Shown in pieces: positions 50,982-59,121 of a stretch of DNA of 64,000 nucleotides. How positions within the stretch are numbered: the first letter of the stretch is position 1; each line of letters begins with the position of its first letter. The stretch covers positions 1 through 64,000 of the forward strand of contig NZ_VIWT01000007.1 of the NCBI RefSeq assembly GCF_007829815.1, given 5' to 3'. Source of the stretch: Kitasatospora viridis (lineage in GTDB: Bacteria > Actinomycetota > Actinomycetes > Streptomycetales > Streptomycetaceae). A program made the translations under genes and the position numbers. The notes beneath the pieces were generated by a model that saw nothing but the letters and a program-made list of their open reading frames with translations, searched no databases and was not told where the DNA came from.

Positions 50982-52193
50982 ATGGCCACCTTCAAGTACG
51001 TCGCGTCCGGCCCGGACGGGAAGCGGGCCACCGGCGTGCTCAAGGGCTCCAGTGTCGACGGCGTCCGCGACAGCCTGACCCGGCAGGGCTACGACGTGCG
51101 GTCGGTCAAGGCCGCCGGCCGCAACCTGCTGCAGCTCGAACTCACCGCGGAGAAGGTCGACCTGGTCGAGCTGAGCAACTTCTCCCGCCAGATGGCCGCC
51201 TTCATCAAGGCCGGCGTGCCCATCCTGGACGCGCTGGAGATCATCCGCGCCGAGACCAGGGACAAGAAGCTGGGCCGGGTGCTCGTCGACGTGATGGACT
51301 CGCTGCGCTTCGGCGAGGGCTTCGCCGCCGCGATGGCCGCCCACCGCAAGGCGCTGCCGCCGTTCTACGTCTCGGTTCTCCGCTCGGCCGAGGCGACCGG
51401 CGAACTCGACGTGGTGATGGCCCAGTTGGCCCGCTACATCGAGCGCGACGTGGAGGGGCGGCGCGGCATCCGCTCCGCGCTGACCTATCCGCTCCTGGTG
51501 ATGGGTCTGGCGGTTGCCGTCGTCCTGGTGCTCGTCATCTTCGTGCTGCCCCGTTTCAAGGTGTTCTTCGCGTCCTTCCACGCGAAACTGCCGCTGCCGA
51601 CCCGGATCCTGCTGGGCTTCACCGACTTCGTCGCGGCCTGGTACCCGGTCATCGCCGGTGCGCTCGTCGTGCTCGTCGCGGCACTGCTCGCGGCCCTGCG
51701 GACCGAGCGGGGACGAGCCCTGCGCGACCGCCTCCTGCTGGCGACTCCGGTGCTCGGCGACGTGGTCCGCTTCATGGTCATCGAACGGTTCTGCCGCATC
51801 CTGACGTCGATGATCAAGGCCGGAGTGCCCATCCCGGAGGCGCTCGGCCTGGCCGGCGCGGGCGCGAACAACCTGGTGTACGAGCGGTCCATCGGGGCGG
51901 CCCGCACCGAGATGCTCGAAGGCGGCGGCATCTCCCGGCCGATCGCCCGCACCAGGCTGTTCCCCGGCGCCGTCACCCAGATGATGCGCGTGGGGGAGGA
52001 GACCGGGACCCTCGACGAACAGCTGGAGAACGTGTCGGACTTCTACGAGAAGGAACTGCAGCACAAACTCAAACGGCTGACCAGCCTGTTCGAACCCATC
52101 GTGGTGATCATGGTCGGGGTCGTCGTGGGATTCGTGGCCGTCGCCCTCCTCTCGGCGATCTACGGCGTCTACAGCCAGGTCAACGTCCAGTGA
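50982..52193 (+). CDS. pilC: Type IV pilus inner-membrane platform protein PilC
   Basis: 403 residues with two T2SSF domains: NFSRQMAAFIKAGVPILDAL (~64-84) and RFCRILTSMIKAGVPIPEAL (second half), each followed by membrane segments (LLVMGLAVAVVLVLVIFVLP; VVVIMVGVVVGFVAVALLSA). It is the membrane platform that couples PilB/PilT to pilin addition and removal. AGGAGGG before the ATG; 50 bp after pilB. Confidence 0.95.
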   Translation: MATFKYVASGPDGKRATGVLKGSSVDGVRDSLTRQGYDVRSVKAAGRNLLQLELTAEKVDLVELSNFSRQMAAFIKAGVPILDALEIIRAETRDKKLGRVLVDVMDSLRFGEGFAAAMAAHRKALPPFYVSVLRSAEATGELDVVMAQLARYIERDVEGRRGIRSALTYPLLVMGLAVAVVLVLVIFVLPRFKVFFASFHAKLPLPTRILLGFTDFVAAWYPVIAGALVVLVAALLAALRTERGRALRDRLLLATPVLGDVVRFMVIERFCRILTSMIKAGVPIPEALGLAGAGANNLVYERSIGAARTEMLEGGGISRPIARTRLFPGAVTQMMRVGEETGTLDEQLENVSDFYEKELQHKLKRLTSLFEPIVVIMVGVVVGFVAVALLSAIYGVYSQVNVQ

Positions 52194-52621
52194 CCAACCC
52201 GGAACACCGCCGGCGCAGCCGCGGCGAGGAGGGCGAGACCCTGATCGAGGTCCTCGTCGCCGTGGTGCTCATGGGCGTCGCCTTCGTCGCCATCCTCGGC
52301 GGCATGGGCACCGCGATCATCAGCTCGGCCACGCAGCAGAAGGTGACCAGTGCCGACTCGATCATCCGCAGCGCCGCCGAGACGGTCGTCAGCGACCAGT
52401 ACGCGTCCTGCGCCGTGACCTACGGGACGCCGGCGCCGCCGGCCGGGTTCACCGTGACCGTCGAGGTCGACTACTGGGACGGGGCGGGCACGTTCGGCCG
52501 CCCCTGCCCGGCGGCCGACACCGGAGTGCAGAAGGTGACGCTCACCGTGCACTCGACCGGCCCGCACCCCGTCCGGGACACCACGCTCGAAGTGATCAAG
52601 CGGGAGGTGGTGCCGTCATGA
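52190..52621 (+). CDS. Minor prepilin, PilV-like
   Basis: 143 residues from a GTG overlapping the pilC stop (GTGA). The leader EEGETLIEVLVAVVLMGV has Gly cleavage and Glu+5, but Phe+1 is Glu, unusual for a type IVa pilin and possibly a low-efficiency substrate of PilD. The C-terminal domain is beta-rich with a Cys pair (YASCAV, GRPCPA). Likely a minor pilin or pseudopilin in the initiating complex. Confidence 0.82.
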   Translation: MTNPEHRRRSRGEEGETLIEVLVAVVLMGVAFVAILGGMGTAIISSATQQKVTSADSIIRSAAETVVSDQYASCAVTYGTPAPPAGFTVTVEVDYWDGAGTFGRPCPAADTGVQKVTLTVHSTGPHPVRDTTLEVIKREVVPS

Positions 52622-53142
52622 CGACGCGACAGCCGACCGGGCGCTCGGAGTCCGGGTTCACCCTGACCGAGCTGCTGGTCACCATCGTCATCGTGGGCAT
52701 CATCGCGACCCTGCTGCCGAAGGCGATCATCCTCGGACTCCGGTTCACCGCAGGCACCCAGCAGCGGGTGGCCGCCACCAGCGCCACGGGCGCGCTCAAC
52801 CGCTACTTCTACGGCGACGTGCAGAGCGCGGACGCGGTCACGACCGCCCCCGGCTGCGGCATCGCCGGCCCGATCGTCCACCTGAGCCGGGCCGGCGACG
52901 ACGTCGTCTACACCTACGACCCACCGACCGGCGCCCTCGACCGGGTCACGTGCGCCGACGGACGCGTCGTCAGCACGCTGCTGGGCCGGTTCGACAGCGC
53001 CACCGCGACCCCTCCGGTGACGCTGACCTGCGGTGCCGAGACCTCGTGCACCTCGCCCATGGAGGTAACACTGACCGTGCGGAGCGACCCCGCCACGCCC
53101 CCGACGACCCTCACCGCCGTCCGACGATCGAGCGCGTCATGA
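52618..53142 (+). CDS. Minor prepilin, PilW-like
   Basis: 174 residues; ATG overlaps the previous stop (ATGA). Class III leader RSESGFTLTELLVTIVIVGI with Gly12/Phe13 and Glu+5, followed by a beta-rich domain with Cys in GCGIAG, VTCADG and LTCGAETSC. Position between PilV-like and the giant PilX-like protein matches minor-pilin clusters of other bacteria. Confidence 0.82.
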   Translation: MTTRQPTGRSESGFTLTELLVTIVIVGIIATLLPKAIILGLRFTAGTQQRVAATSATGALNRYFYGDVQSADAVTTAPGCGIAGPIVHLSRAGDDVVYTYDPPTGALDRVTCADGRVVSTLLGRFDSATATPPVTLTCGAETSCTSPMEVTLTVRSDPATPPTTLTAVRRSSAS

Positions 53143-56100
53143 CCGGCCGTCAGGGTCCGCGCCGCCCGGGTCCGCGGCTCCTCCGCCGCGACGACGATCA
53201 GGGCGCGACCTTGATCCTCGCCCTGGCCTTCGTCGTCGTCTTCAGCCTGATCGCCGTGTCGCTGCTGTCCTTCACCGGCACCTCGCTGAAAGCCGCGAGC
53301 GTGTACGTCGACCAGGGCAAGCGGGCCTACAGCGCGGACGGCGCCACCCAGCTCGCCATCGCGAACTTCGCGCAGGGCAACCCGTGCGCCGACTACACCG
53401 CGCCGCCGATCAACGGCCGGCAGATGACCGTTCACTGCGACCCCCTCAACGCGTCCCCCAGCACCGCCCGCGCGACCCAACCGCAGGACGCGCTGCGCAG
53501 CCTGGGCCAGGCGGCCGACGACGGCATCAACGTGACCACGCAGGGCCTGCGCGTGCAGGGCAGCGTGTTCTCCCGCACGAACATCACCGCCGGCGTCGGC
53601 GCCTCGATGGTGGTGACGGGCGACGTGTCCGCCGTCGGAAACTGCTCCGCCGCCGTGTCCCGGGCCCAACTGCCCCCGAGCCAGCCGCCCTACGTGCACG
53701 ACTGCGCCAACGACACCCCGCCGGCCCCCGCCGACGCGGTCGTGGGCGCCGACCCCGACTACACCCCGCCCGTCACGGCCGTTCCGGTCCGGCGCACGGT
53801 GCCCGCGTGCCCCGGCCCCGGCTCCTGGCTGGTGCGGCTGCAGCCCGGCTACTACGACGACGCCCGCGCCCTCACCCGGCTCACCGGCGGCGACTGCCCC
53901 GGCGCCGTCGTGTGGCTGCAACCGGGCCTCTACTACTTCGACTTCACCTTCACCGGCGGCACCGCGGTCTGGACGGTCACCGATCCCACGGTCAGCGTGG
54001 TCGGCGGCACGCCGGCCGGCTGGGACCCCGGGGCCCCCGCCCGCCCGACCGTCCCCGACCCGGGCGGCTGCGACCGGACCCGGCCCGAGGGCGTCGAGGT
54101 CATGATGGGCGGCGGCAGCCGGTTCCAGGTCGACCGCGGACACGCCGAACTGTGCGCCCCGGTGGCTCCGGACGCGCAGCAGGTGGCGGTGTACGGGGTC
54201 CAACCCCCGAAGCCGTCGCACACGCTGAAGCCGACGGCGGTGGTCACGGACACCGGCTTCGCCAACCCGACCCACGCCCTGACCAGCGGCGAACAGCCGA
54301 GCCTGCCCGGGTGTTCGCCGCCGTCGGGCACCACGGGCTGCACGGCCGATGCCGTCCTCGGCCCGACGGACCGTCAGCCGGCCTCGATCCAGCTCGCCGG
54401 CTTCACCCCGCAGGTGCCGCCCGGCTCGGTCATCACCGGCGCGACCCTGGGCGTCAGGCACGAGGACGACGGCGACCTGACGACCCCCGGCGCGCTGACG
54501 GTCACCACCGCCGTCGGCAAGGACACCTGCCGCACCGTCAGCCCGTCCCGGCACCCGGCGCTCGCCACGGACCCGCCGATCGACCTGCTGGCCGCGTGCG
54601 GACTCACCGACCCGACCCGGCTCGCCGACCTGACGGTGACCTACTCCGCCGCCCTGGACGCCAACGGCAGCACCGCCACGGAACGCCTGGACGGCATCTG
54701 GCTGGAGGTCGCCTACCGCACGCCGACCACGTTCAAGCCGACCGCCGTGGCCGCCTCCACCGGCTTCACCGATCCCGGCAACGCCCTGGAGATCGGCGAG
54801 CAGCCGACCCCGTCGGTGGCCCGCGCCGACCTGGGCCCGGCGGCCCCGTCCGCGTCGATCACCCTGGCCGGCTACGGCCGGCCACCCCTGCCGGCGGGGT
54901 CGACGATCGACTCCGCCGTGCTGCGGGTCGCCCACCAGGAGACCGGCGGCGTGGCGGCGCCCCGCATCACCGTCACCCCCGCGGGCGGCGGCGGCAGGTG
55001 CGCCAACCTGCCGCTCACCGCACGGACCGACCTGGGTGACGACCGCGTCGACCTGAAGGCGTGCGGCATCACCGACCCCGCGCAGCTGTCCGGCCTGACC
55101 GCGACCTACGCCGCCGGACCGACCCCGGGTGGCACCGGGGGCGCCGCCTCCCTGGACGGTATGTGGCTCGAAGTCGTCTACGACCCGCCGCCACCCCGGC
55201 CGGCCACGACCGCGGAGTCGACGACGTTCACCTCCCCGGCCAACGCCGAGGCGATCGACGGTTCCGCCACGGCCCGCGCCGCACTCAGCCCGACCACACC
55301 GACCGCCACCATCGACCTCGGCGGCTTCGGCACCCCCGCGGCGGCGCCCGGATCGGTCCTGGACACCGCCCTGCTGCACGTCGCGCACCGCGACGATCCC
55401 GGGGCGGCCGCCGGACCGCCGCCGACGGTCGCGGTCACCCTGTCCGGGCCGGGCCTACCGCACCCGTGCACCACCCCGCTGAACCTCCCCGCGCACCAGG
55501 GCGCCCTGGGCACCGACACCCTGGACCTGGTCGCCGCCTGCGGGCTGACCGACGCCGCCCAGCTGACCGGCCTGGCCGTCACCTACACCGCCACCCTCGG
55601 CGCCGGCAGCACCACCGCCACCGACCAACTCGACGGCGTCGCCCTGGACCTGGCCTGGCGACCCCCGATCGCGGTACGGCCCAGCACCGCGATCAGCACC
55701 GCCACGCCCACCGCCGCCGCGTTCACCACCCCGGGGAACGCGCAGGCGATCGACGGCACCAGCGCGACCGCCACGCTCGCCGCGGCCACCCCGTCCGCCT
55801 CGATCCGGCTCGGCGGGTTCACGATGCTGCCGCTGCCGGCCGGGGCGGTGATCGACAAGGCCGTGCTGCGCGTGTCGCACCAGGACGACGACACCACCCC
55901 GGCCCCGGCCCCGGCCGCGCCCTCGCCGCCGACGGCTGTGCTGACCGTCTCCGGCACCGGTACCGCCTGCGACGCGGACCACCCCCTGACCACCCGTCAA
56001 GGGGCACTCGGCGTTGACGAGGTCGACCTCGGCGCCTGCGGGGTGACGACGGACGACCAGCTCTCCGGGCTCGCCGTCGACTACGCGGCGAAGCTGGGCA

Positions 56101-56972
56101 CGGGCAGCACCGACGCCGTCGACCGGCTCGACGGCGTCGAGCTCGACATCGTCTTCCGAGCCCCCTCCATCGAGCCCCTGTCCGGCTGCCTCACCGCGGG
56201 CAGCGGCTGCGCGGTGCTCAAGTCGACCGATACCGCCGACACGGCCACCGACCACAGCCGCCTGACGGTCAACGGCACCGTCTACACCCCGACCGCCGCC
56301 GTCGACCTGTCGATGAGTCAGGTCGGCTCGCAGGTCGTCACCCGCGGCATCATCGCCCGGACCATCGACCTCGGCATCGGCGCGGCCCCCGGATACCTCC
56401 GCCCGGTGATCGGAATCCCGCCGGAGCCGGTGCAGTTCACCACCTATCCGGCCGCGAGCGCGACACCGGAGTCGGCCACCGCGGTCACCGGGTTCACGCC
56501 CCCGGCCCCCGGTGCGCCCGTCGACGTCACGGACGCCGCCGTCCCCGGGGGCGGCCGGGCCTCCCTCACGCTCGGCGGCTACACCCAGCAGGCACCGGCC
56601 ACGACCGGACCGCTCGACCACGTCGCCCTCCAGGTGGCGCACCAGGAGAGCGGCGCCGCGGCATCGGTGAGCGTGTCGGTGGACTTCGCCGGCAGCACCT
56701 GCACCGGCGTCGACTACGCACTGGCCCTGCCGGTCCGCCCCGGAGCGAACGGCCCGGTGACCGACCGGATCGACCTGGCACCGTGCGGTCTGACCCAGGC
56801 CGCCCAACTGGCCGGGCTGACCGTGACCTGCACCGTCACCGCCGGGAGCGGCGGCGCGACCGAACACCTCGGCGGCACCCGGATCGACCTGCTGTCCGGC
56901 CCGCTCCTCCAGGCCGCCGTGTCCTTCGACGGCCACGCCGCCACCGTCAAGCAGTGGAAGGTCCTGCCATGA
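53139..56972 (+). CDS. Giant PilX-like pilus protein with five adhesin-type repeats
   Basis: 1277 residues; ATG overlaps the previous stop (ATGA). Near the N-terminus DQGATLILALAFVVVFSLIA is a prepilin-like membrane segment without the usual Gly-Phe site, as in PilX proteins. Residues ~120-200 (GLRVQGSVFSRTNITAG) resemble right-handed beta-helical or bactofilin-like repeats. Five ~155-residue repeats follow (about 361-528, 530-685, 687-844, 845-1009, 1097-1258), each with T.F..P..A, ASI.LGGF...PLPAG, ID.AVLRVAHQ and LDG..LEV. A non-repeat linker lies before the last. It is far longer than known PilX (~200 residues), so I call it a surface adhesin carried by the pilus. Confidence 0.8.
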   Translation: MTGRQGPRRPGPRLLRRDDDQGATLILALAFVVVFSLIAVSLLSFTGTSLKAASVYVDQGKRAYSADGATQLAIANFAQGNPCADYTAPPINGRQMTVHCDPLNASPSTARATQPQDALRSLGQAADDGINVTTQGLRVQGSVFSRTNITAGVGASMVVTGDVSAVGNCSAAVSRAQLPPSQPPYVHDCANDTPPAPADAVVGADPDYTPPVTAVPVRRTVPACPGPGSWLVRLQPGYYDDARALTRLTGGDCPGAVVWLQPGLYYFDFTFTGGTAVWTVTDPTVSVVGGTPAGWDPGAPARPTVPDPGGCDRTRPEGVEVMMGGGSRFQVDRGHAELCAPVAPDAQQVAVYGVQPPKPSHTLKPTAVVTDTGFANPTHALTSGEQPSLPGCSPPSGTTGCTADAVLGPTDRQPASIQLAGFTPQVPPGSVITGATLGVRHEDDGDLTTPGALTVTTAVGKDTCRTVSPSRHPALATDPPIDLLAACGLTDPTRLADLTVTYSAALDANGSTATERLDGIWLEVAYRTPTTFKPTAVAASTGFTDPGNALEIGEQPTPSVARADLGPAAPSASITLAGYGRPPLPAGSTIDSAVLRVAHQETGGVAAPRITVTPAGGGGRCANLPLTARTDLGDDRVDLKACGITDPAQLSGLTATYAAGPTPGGTGGAASLDGMWLEVVYDPPPPRPATTAESTTFTSPANAEAIDGSATARAALSPTTPTATIDLGGFGTPAAAPGSVLDTALLHVAHRDDPGAAAGPPPTVAVTLSGPGLPHPCTTPLNLPAHQGALGTDTLDLVAACGLTDAAQLTGLAVTYTATLGAGSTTATDQLDGVALDLAWRPPIAVRPSTAISTATPTAAAFTTPGNAQAIDGTSATATLAAATPSASIRLGGFTMLPLPAGAVIDKAVLRVSHQDDDTTPAPAPAAPSPPTAVLTVSGTGTACDADHPLTTRQGALGVDEVDLGACGVTTDDQLSGLAVDYAAKLGTGSTDAVDRLDGVELDIVFRAPSIEPLSGCLTAGSGCAVLKSTDTADTATDHSRLTVNGTVYTPTAAVDLSMSQVGSQVVTRGIIARTIDLGIGAAPGYLRPVIGIPPEPVQFTTYPAASATPESATAVTGFTPPAPGAPVDVTDAAVPGGGRASLTLGGYTQQAPATTGPLDHVALQVAHQESGAAASVSVSVDFAGSTCTGVDYALALPVRPGANGPVTDRIDLAPCGLTQAAQLAGLTVTCTVTAGSGGATEHLGGTRIDLLSGPLLQAAVSFDGHAATVKQWKVLP

Positions 56973-58069
56973 GCGAGCACACCACCCCGTCCGGACCGGG
57001 TCCCGCGATGATCGACCACCTGCTCGGCGAACTCTGGGAGCGGGGCGGCAGCGACCTGCTGCTCACTGCTGGATCGGCGCCGTTCCTGCGCGTCGACGGC
57101 GCCCTGCGAGCGGTGGAGGGAGCCGCGCTGACCGAGCCCGAGGTCGACCGCCTGGTGACCGGGGTCCTGGGCGGGGAACTCACCGACCGGTTCCGCCGGG
57201 AGAAGCAGGTCGACTTCGCGTTCAGCTGGGGGGAACGCGCCCGGCTGCGCGGGAACGCCTTCGTGCAGCGCGGCGCCTCAGCCCTGGCGCTGCGGGTCAT
57301 CCCGTTCGACGTCCCGTCAGCCGAACAGCTCGGGCTGCCCCCGGTCGTCACCGGGTGGGCGGGCCTGCCGCGCGGGTTCGTGCTGGTCACCGGGCCGACC
57401 GGGTCGGGGAAGTCGACCAGCCTGGCGGCGCTCCTCGACCACGTCAACACCCACCGGTCGGTGCACATCCTCACCATCGAGGACCCGATCGAGTACCTGC
57501 ACCGCCACAAGCGCTCGGCGGTCAACCAGCGCGAGGTCGGCACCGACACCGACTCCTTCCCCGCCGCCCTGCGCTCGGCCCTGCGCGAGGACCCCGACGT
57601 CCTGCTCCTCGGCGAGATGCGCGACCCGGAGAGCATCTCCGCGGCCCTGACCATCGCCGAGACCGGCCACCTGGTGCTCGCCACCCTGCACACCAACGAC
57701 ACGGCGCAGACCCTGGACCGCATCGTCGACGTCTTCCCGGCCGACCAACAGCCCCAGATCCGGCTGCAACTGGCGCACACCTTGGTCGGCATCCTCAACC
57801 AGACCCTCGTCCCCCGGATCGGCGGCGGCCGGGCAGCCGCCTTCGAGGTACTGGTCGGCACCCCGGCGATCCGCAACCTGATCCGCGAGGGCAAGACCCG
57901 CCAGATCCGCAACATGATCTCGACCGGCCACCGCGACGGCATGCAGACCCTGGAGACCAGCCTCAACGCCCTCCTCGCGGCAGGCACCGTCAGCTACGAC
58001 GAGGCCGTCCGGCACACGGCCCACCCGGAGGACATCCAGCGGCCGCACACCCCGGCCGGCCGCGCCTGA
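56969..58069 (+). CDS. pilT: Type IV pilus retraction ATPase PilT
   Basis: 366 residues; ATG overlaps the giant protein stop (ATGA). Walker A GPTGSGKSTS (~141), Asp box LTIEDPIEY, Walker B VLLLGEMRDPESI, His box ATLHTNDTAQTLDR, and the PilT-specific AIRNLIREGKTRQI (~300). No zinc Cys, confirming PilT rather than PilB. Presence of PilT argues for retractile pili. The gene ends seven bp from where the convergent HD/SnoaL-like gene originally ended. Confidence 0.94.
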   Translation: MSEHTTPSGPGPAMIDHLLGELWERGGSDLLLTAGSAPFLRVDGALRAVEGAALTEPEVDRLVTGVLGGELTDRFRREKQVDFAFSWGERARLRGNAFVQRGASALALRVIPFDVPSAEQLGLPPVVTGWAGLPRGFVLVTGPTGSGKSTSLAALLDHVNTHRSVHILTIEDPIEYLHRHKRSAVNQREVGTDTDSFPAALRSALREDPDVLLLGEMRDPESISAALTIAETGHLVLATLHTNDTAQTLDRIVDVFPADQQPQIRLQLAHTLVGILNQTLVPRIGGGRAAAFEVLVGTPAIRNLIREGKTRQIRNMISTGHRDGMQTLETSLNALLAAGTVSYDEAVRHTAHPEDIQRPHTPAGRA

Positions 58070-58098
58070 CCGGGGATCAGCCGAAGAACGGGTCGTCC

Positions 58099-58123
58099 TG
58101 TAGGTTCTCAACTCCGATGTCAT
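58099..58123 (+). repeat. Left terminal inverted repeat of the element
   Basis: Begins TGTAGGTTCTCAA; next to the CGTCC target duplication. A similar GTTCTCAAACGGATGACAT stretch at 58155 is an internal copy. Confidence 0.85.
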
Positions 58124-58159
58124 GCGAGTGACCGCGCGGCCAGCCGCTTGGAGCCGTTC

Positions 58160-58795
58160 TCAAACGGATGACATGGCTCCGGATTCTCGGTGCTGTGACA
58201 GGTCCTCGCGCCTGCGGTGCCGTCTCTCGATGCGGTCGGCCGGCGCTCGCAGGGCGGGTGAGGTCAGTGCCAGGTCGCGGTTGTCGCGCCCGGCGAGCAT
58301 GTGGTCGAGCCAGCGCTCGTACCAGGCCAGGAAGTCCATGGCCGATGAGACGTTGGGGCCCCAGAAGCCGTCGGCGTTTCCGGTGACAACTCGGCCTGCC
58401 AGGGGACCTGTGATGCCGAGAAGCACCAGGTCGGAGCACCCCGCCTCGATGATGTGCAGAAACAGGTCACTTCGGTGCGGCGAGCTGGCGGCGAACGTGA
58501 AACCCCGAAGGCGGCTGGGCTCGTCTCGGGGGTCCATCGTGAACAGCCGACATGACTGCAGCGGCAGCAGACCGTAGAAGGGCGATGCTCCGCCCCCGCC
58601 CAGCCTGGTCAGGAAGCTGCGGTAGGAATCGGGCAGTTCGATGTGGTGTTCGGCCTCGAACTCGAAGACCTTCGCGGCCGGCAACGGGGGTTCGAGGCGG
58701 AACCCGTGCTTCTCTTCACCGAAGGAGTAGCTTCGCAGCGCGGCGTAGGGCACCTTGGCCAGCTTGCGTCGGATGCGGACGATCCGGGAGTCCAT
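58160..58795 (-). CDS. SMI1/KNR4 (SUKH) family protein carried by the mobile element
   Basis: 211 residues. SUKH core: AAKVFEFEAEHHIELPDSYR, FLTRLGGGGASPFYGLLPL, and a C-terminal SAMDFLAWYERWLDHMLAG. The ATG has AGAGAGAAGAG upstream. Its stop codon lies in an internal copy of the terminal repeat, and the last ~30 residues (basic RIERRHRRREDL) may be recent extension. SUKH proteins often neutralise toxins; none is in the element. It is the only gene inside the transposase-less element, so it is the passenger. Confidence 0.82.
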   Translation of the reverse strand: MDSRIVRIRRKLAKVPYAALRSYSFGEEKHGFRLEPPLPAAKVFEFEAEHHIELPDSYRSFLTRLGGGGASPFYGLLPLQSCRLFTMDPRDEPSRLRGFTFAASSPHRSDLFLHIIEAGCSDLVLLGITGPLAGRVVTGNADGFWGPNVSSAMDFLAWYERWLDHMLAGRDNRDLALTSPALRAPADRIERRHRRREDLSQHRESGAMSSV

Positions 58796-59096
58796 GCGAA
58801 CTCTTCTCTCTGTCTTCCCGCAAACTACCTGCCCACCGGCACTGGTGTCACCAGTGTGATCGGCTACCCGTAAGCCAGTTGTGCCCGGCGTCATGCGTTT
58901 GGGTCCAGGCGACCGGCATGAGCGCTGAACTGCGATCCGAGGCCGGATGGGACGGCCCCCACTATCGTGTCCGAACCGGTGGCCGAGGCGCCAACGCCGG
59001 ACCTGAGACAACGTCACCCGAACAAGTGACGGCAGTGGCCAGCGATTTTCAATCCCGTGTCAGATCGGCCAGTCACATGACATCGCGACTGAGAAA

Positions 59097-59121
59097 ATGA
59101 CACGGGATTTGAGAACCTACA
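59097..59121 (-). repeat. Right terminal inverted repeat of the element
   Basis: Reads TGTAGGTTCTCAA on the minus strand; supplies the TAG stop of the neighbouring truncated gene. Followed by CGTCC. Confidence 0.85.

Larger units (their letters stand above)
58099..59121. mobile_element. Transposase-less element with 25-bp TIRs and 5-bp target duplication, carrying a SUKH gene
   Basis: TIRs start TGTAGGTTCTCAA at both ends (13 perfect bases; 22 of 25 overall). Flanks are CGTCC on each side (58094-58098 and 59122-59126), a 5-bp direct duplication. Internal matches GATGTCATGCGAGTGACC (58116-58133) and its inverted relative at 59067-59084 look like second transposase-binding sites. The interior holds one SUKH gene and ~300 bp without a gene; no transposase. 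On the minus strand, deleting the element plus one duplication joins GTG GAC to GAC CCG TTC TTC GGC TGA, giving the convergent gene the C-terminus VVDDPFFG. It is therefore a recent, clean insertion moved in trans. Confidence 0.85.

Noticed and set aside
52914..55388. 824-codon minus-strand ORF opposite the giant pilus protein
   Set aside because: Repetitive Gly/Arg/Val translation mirrors the repeats on the plus strand.
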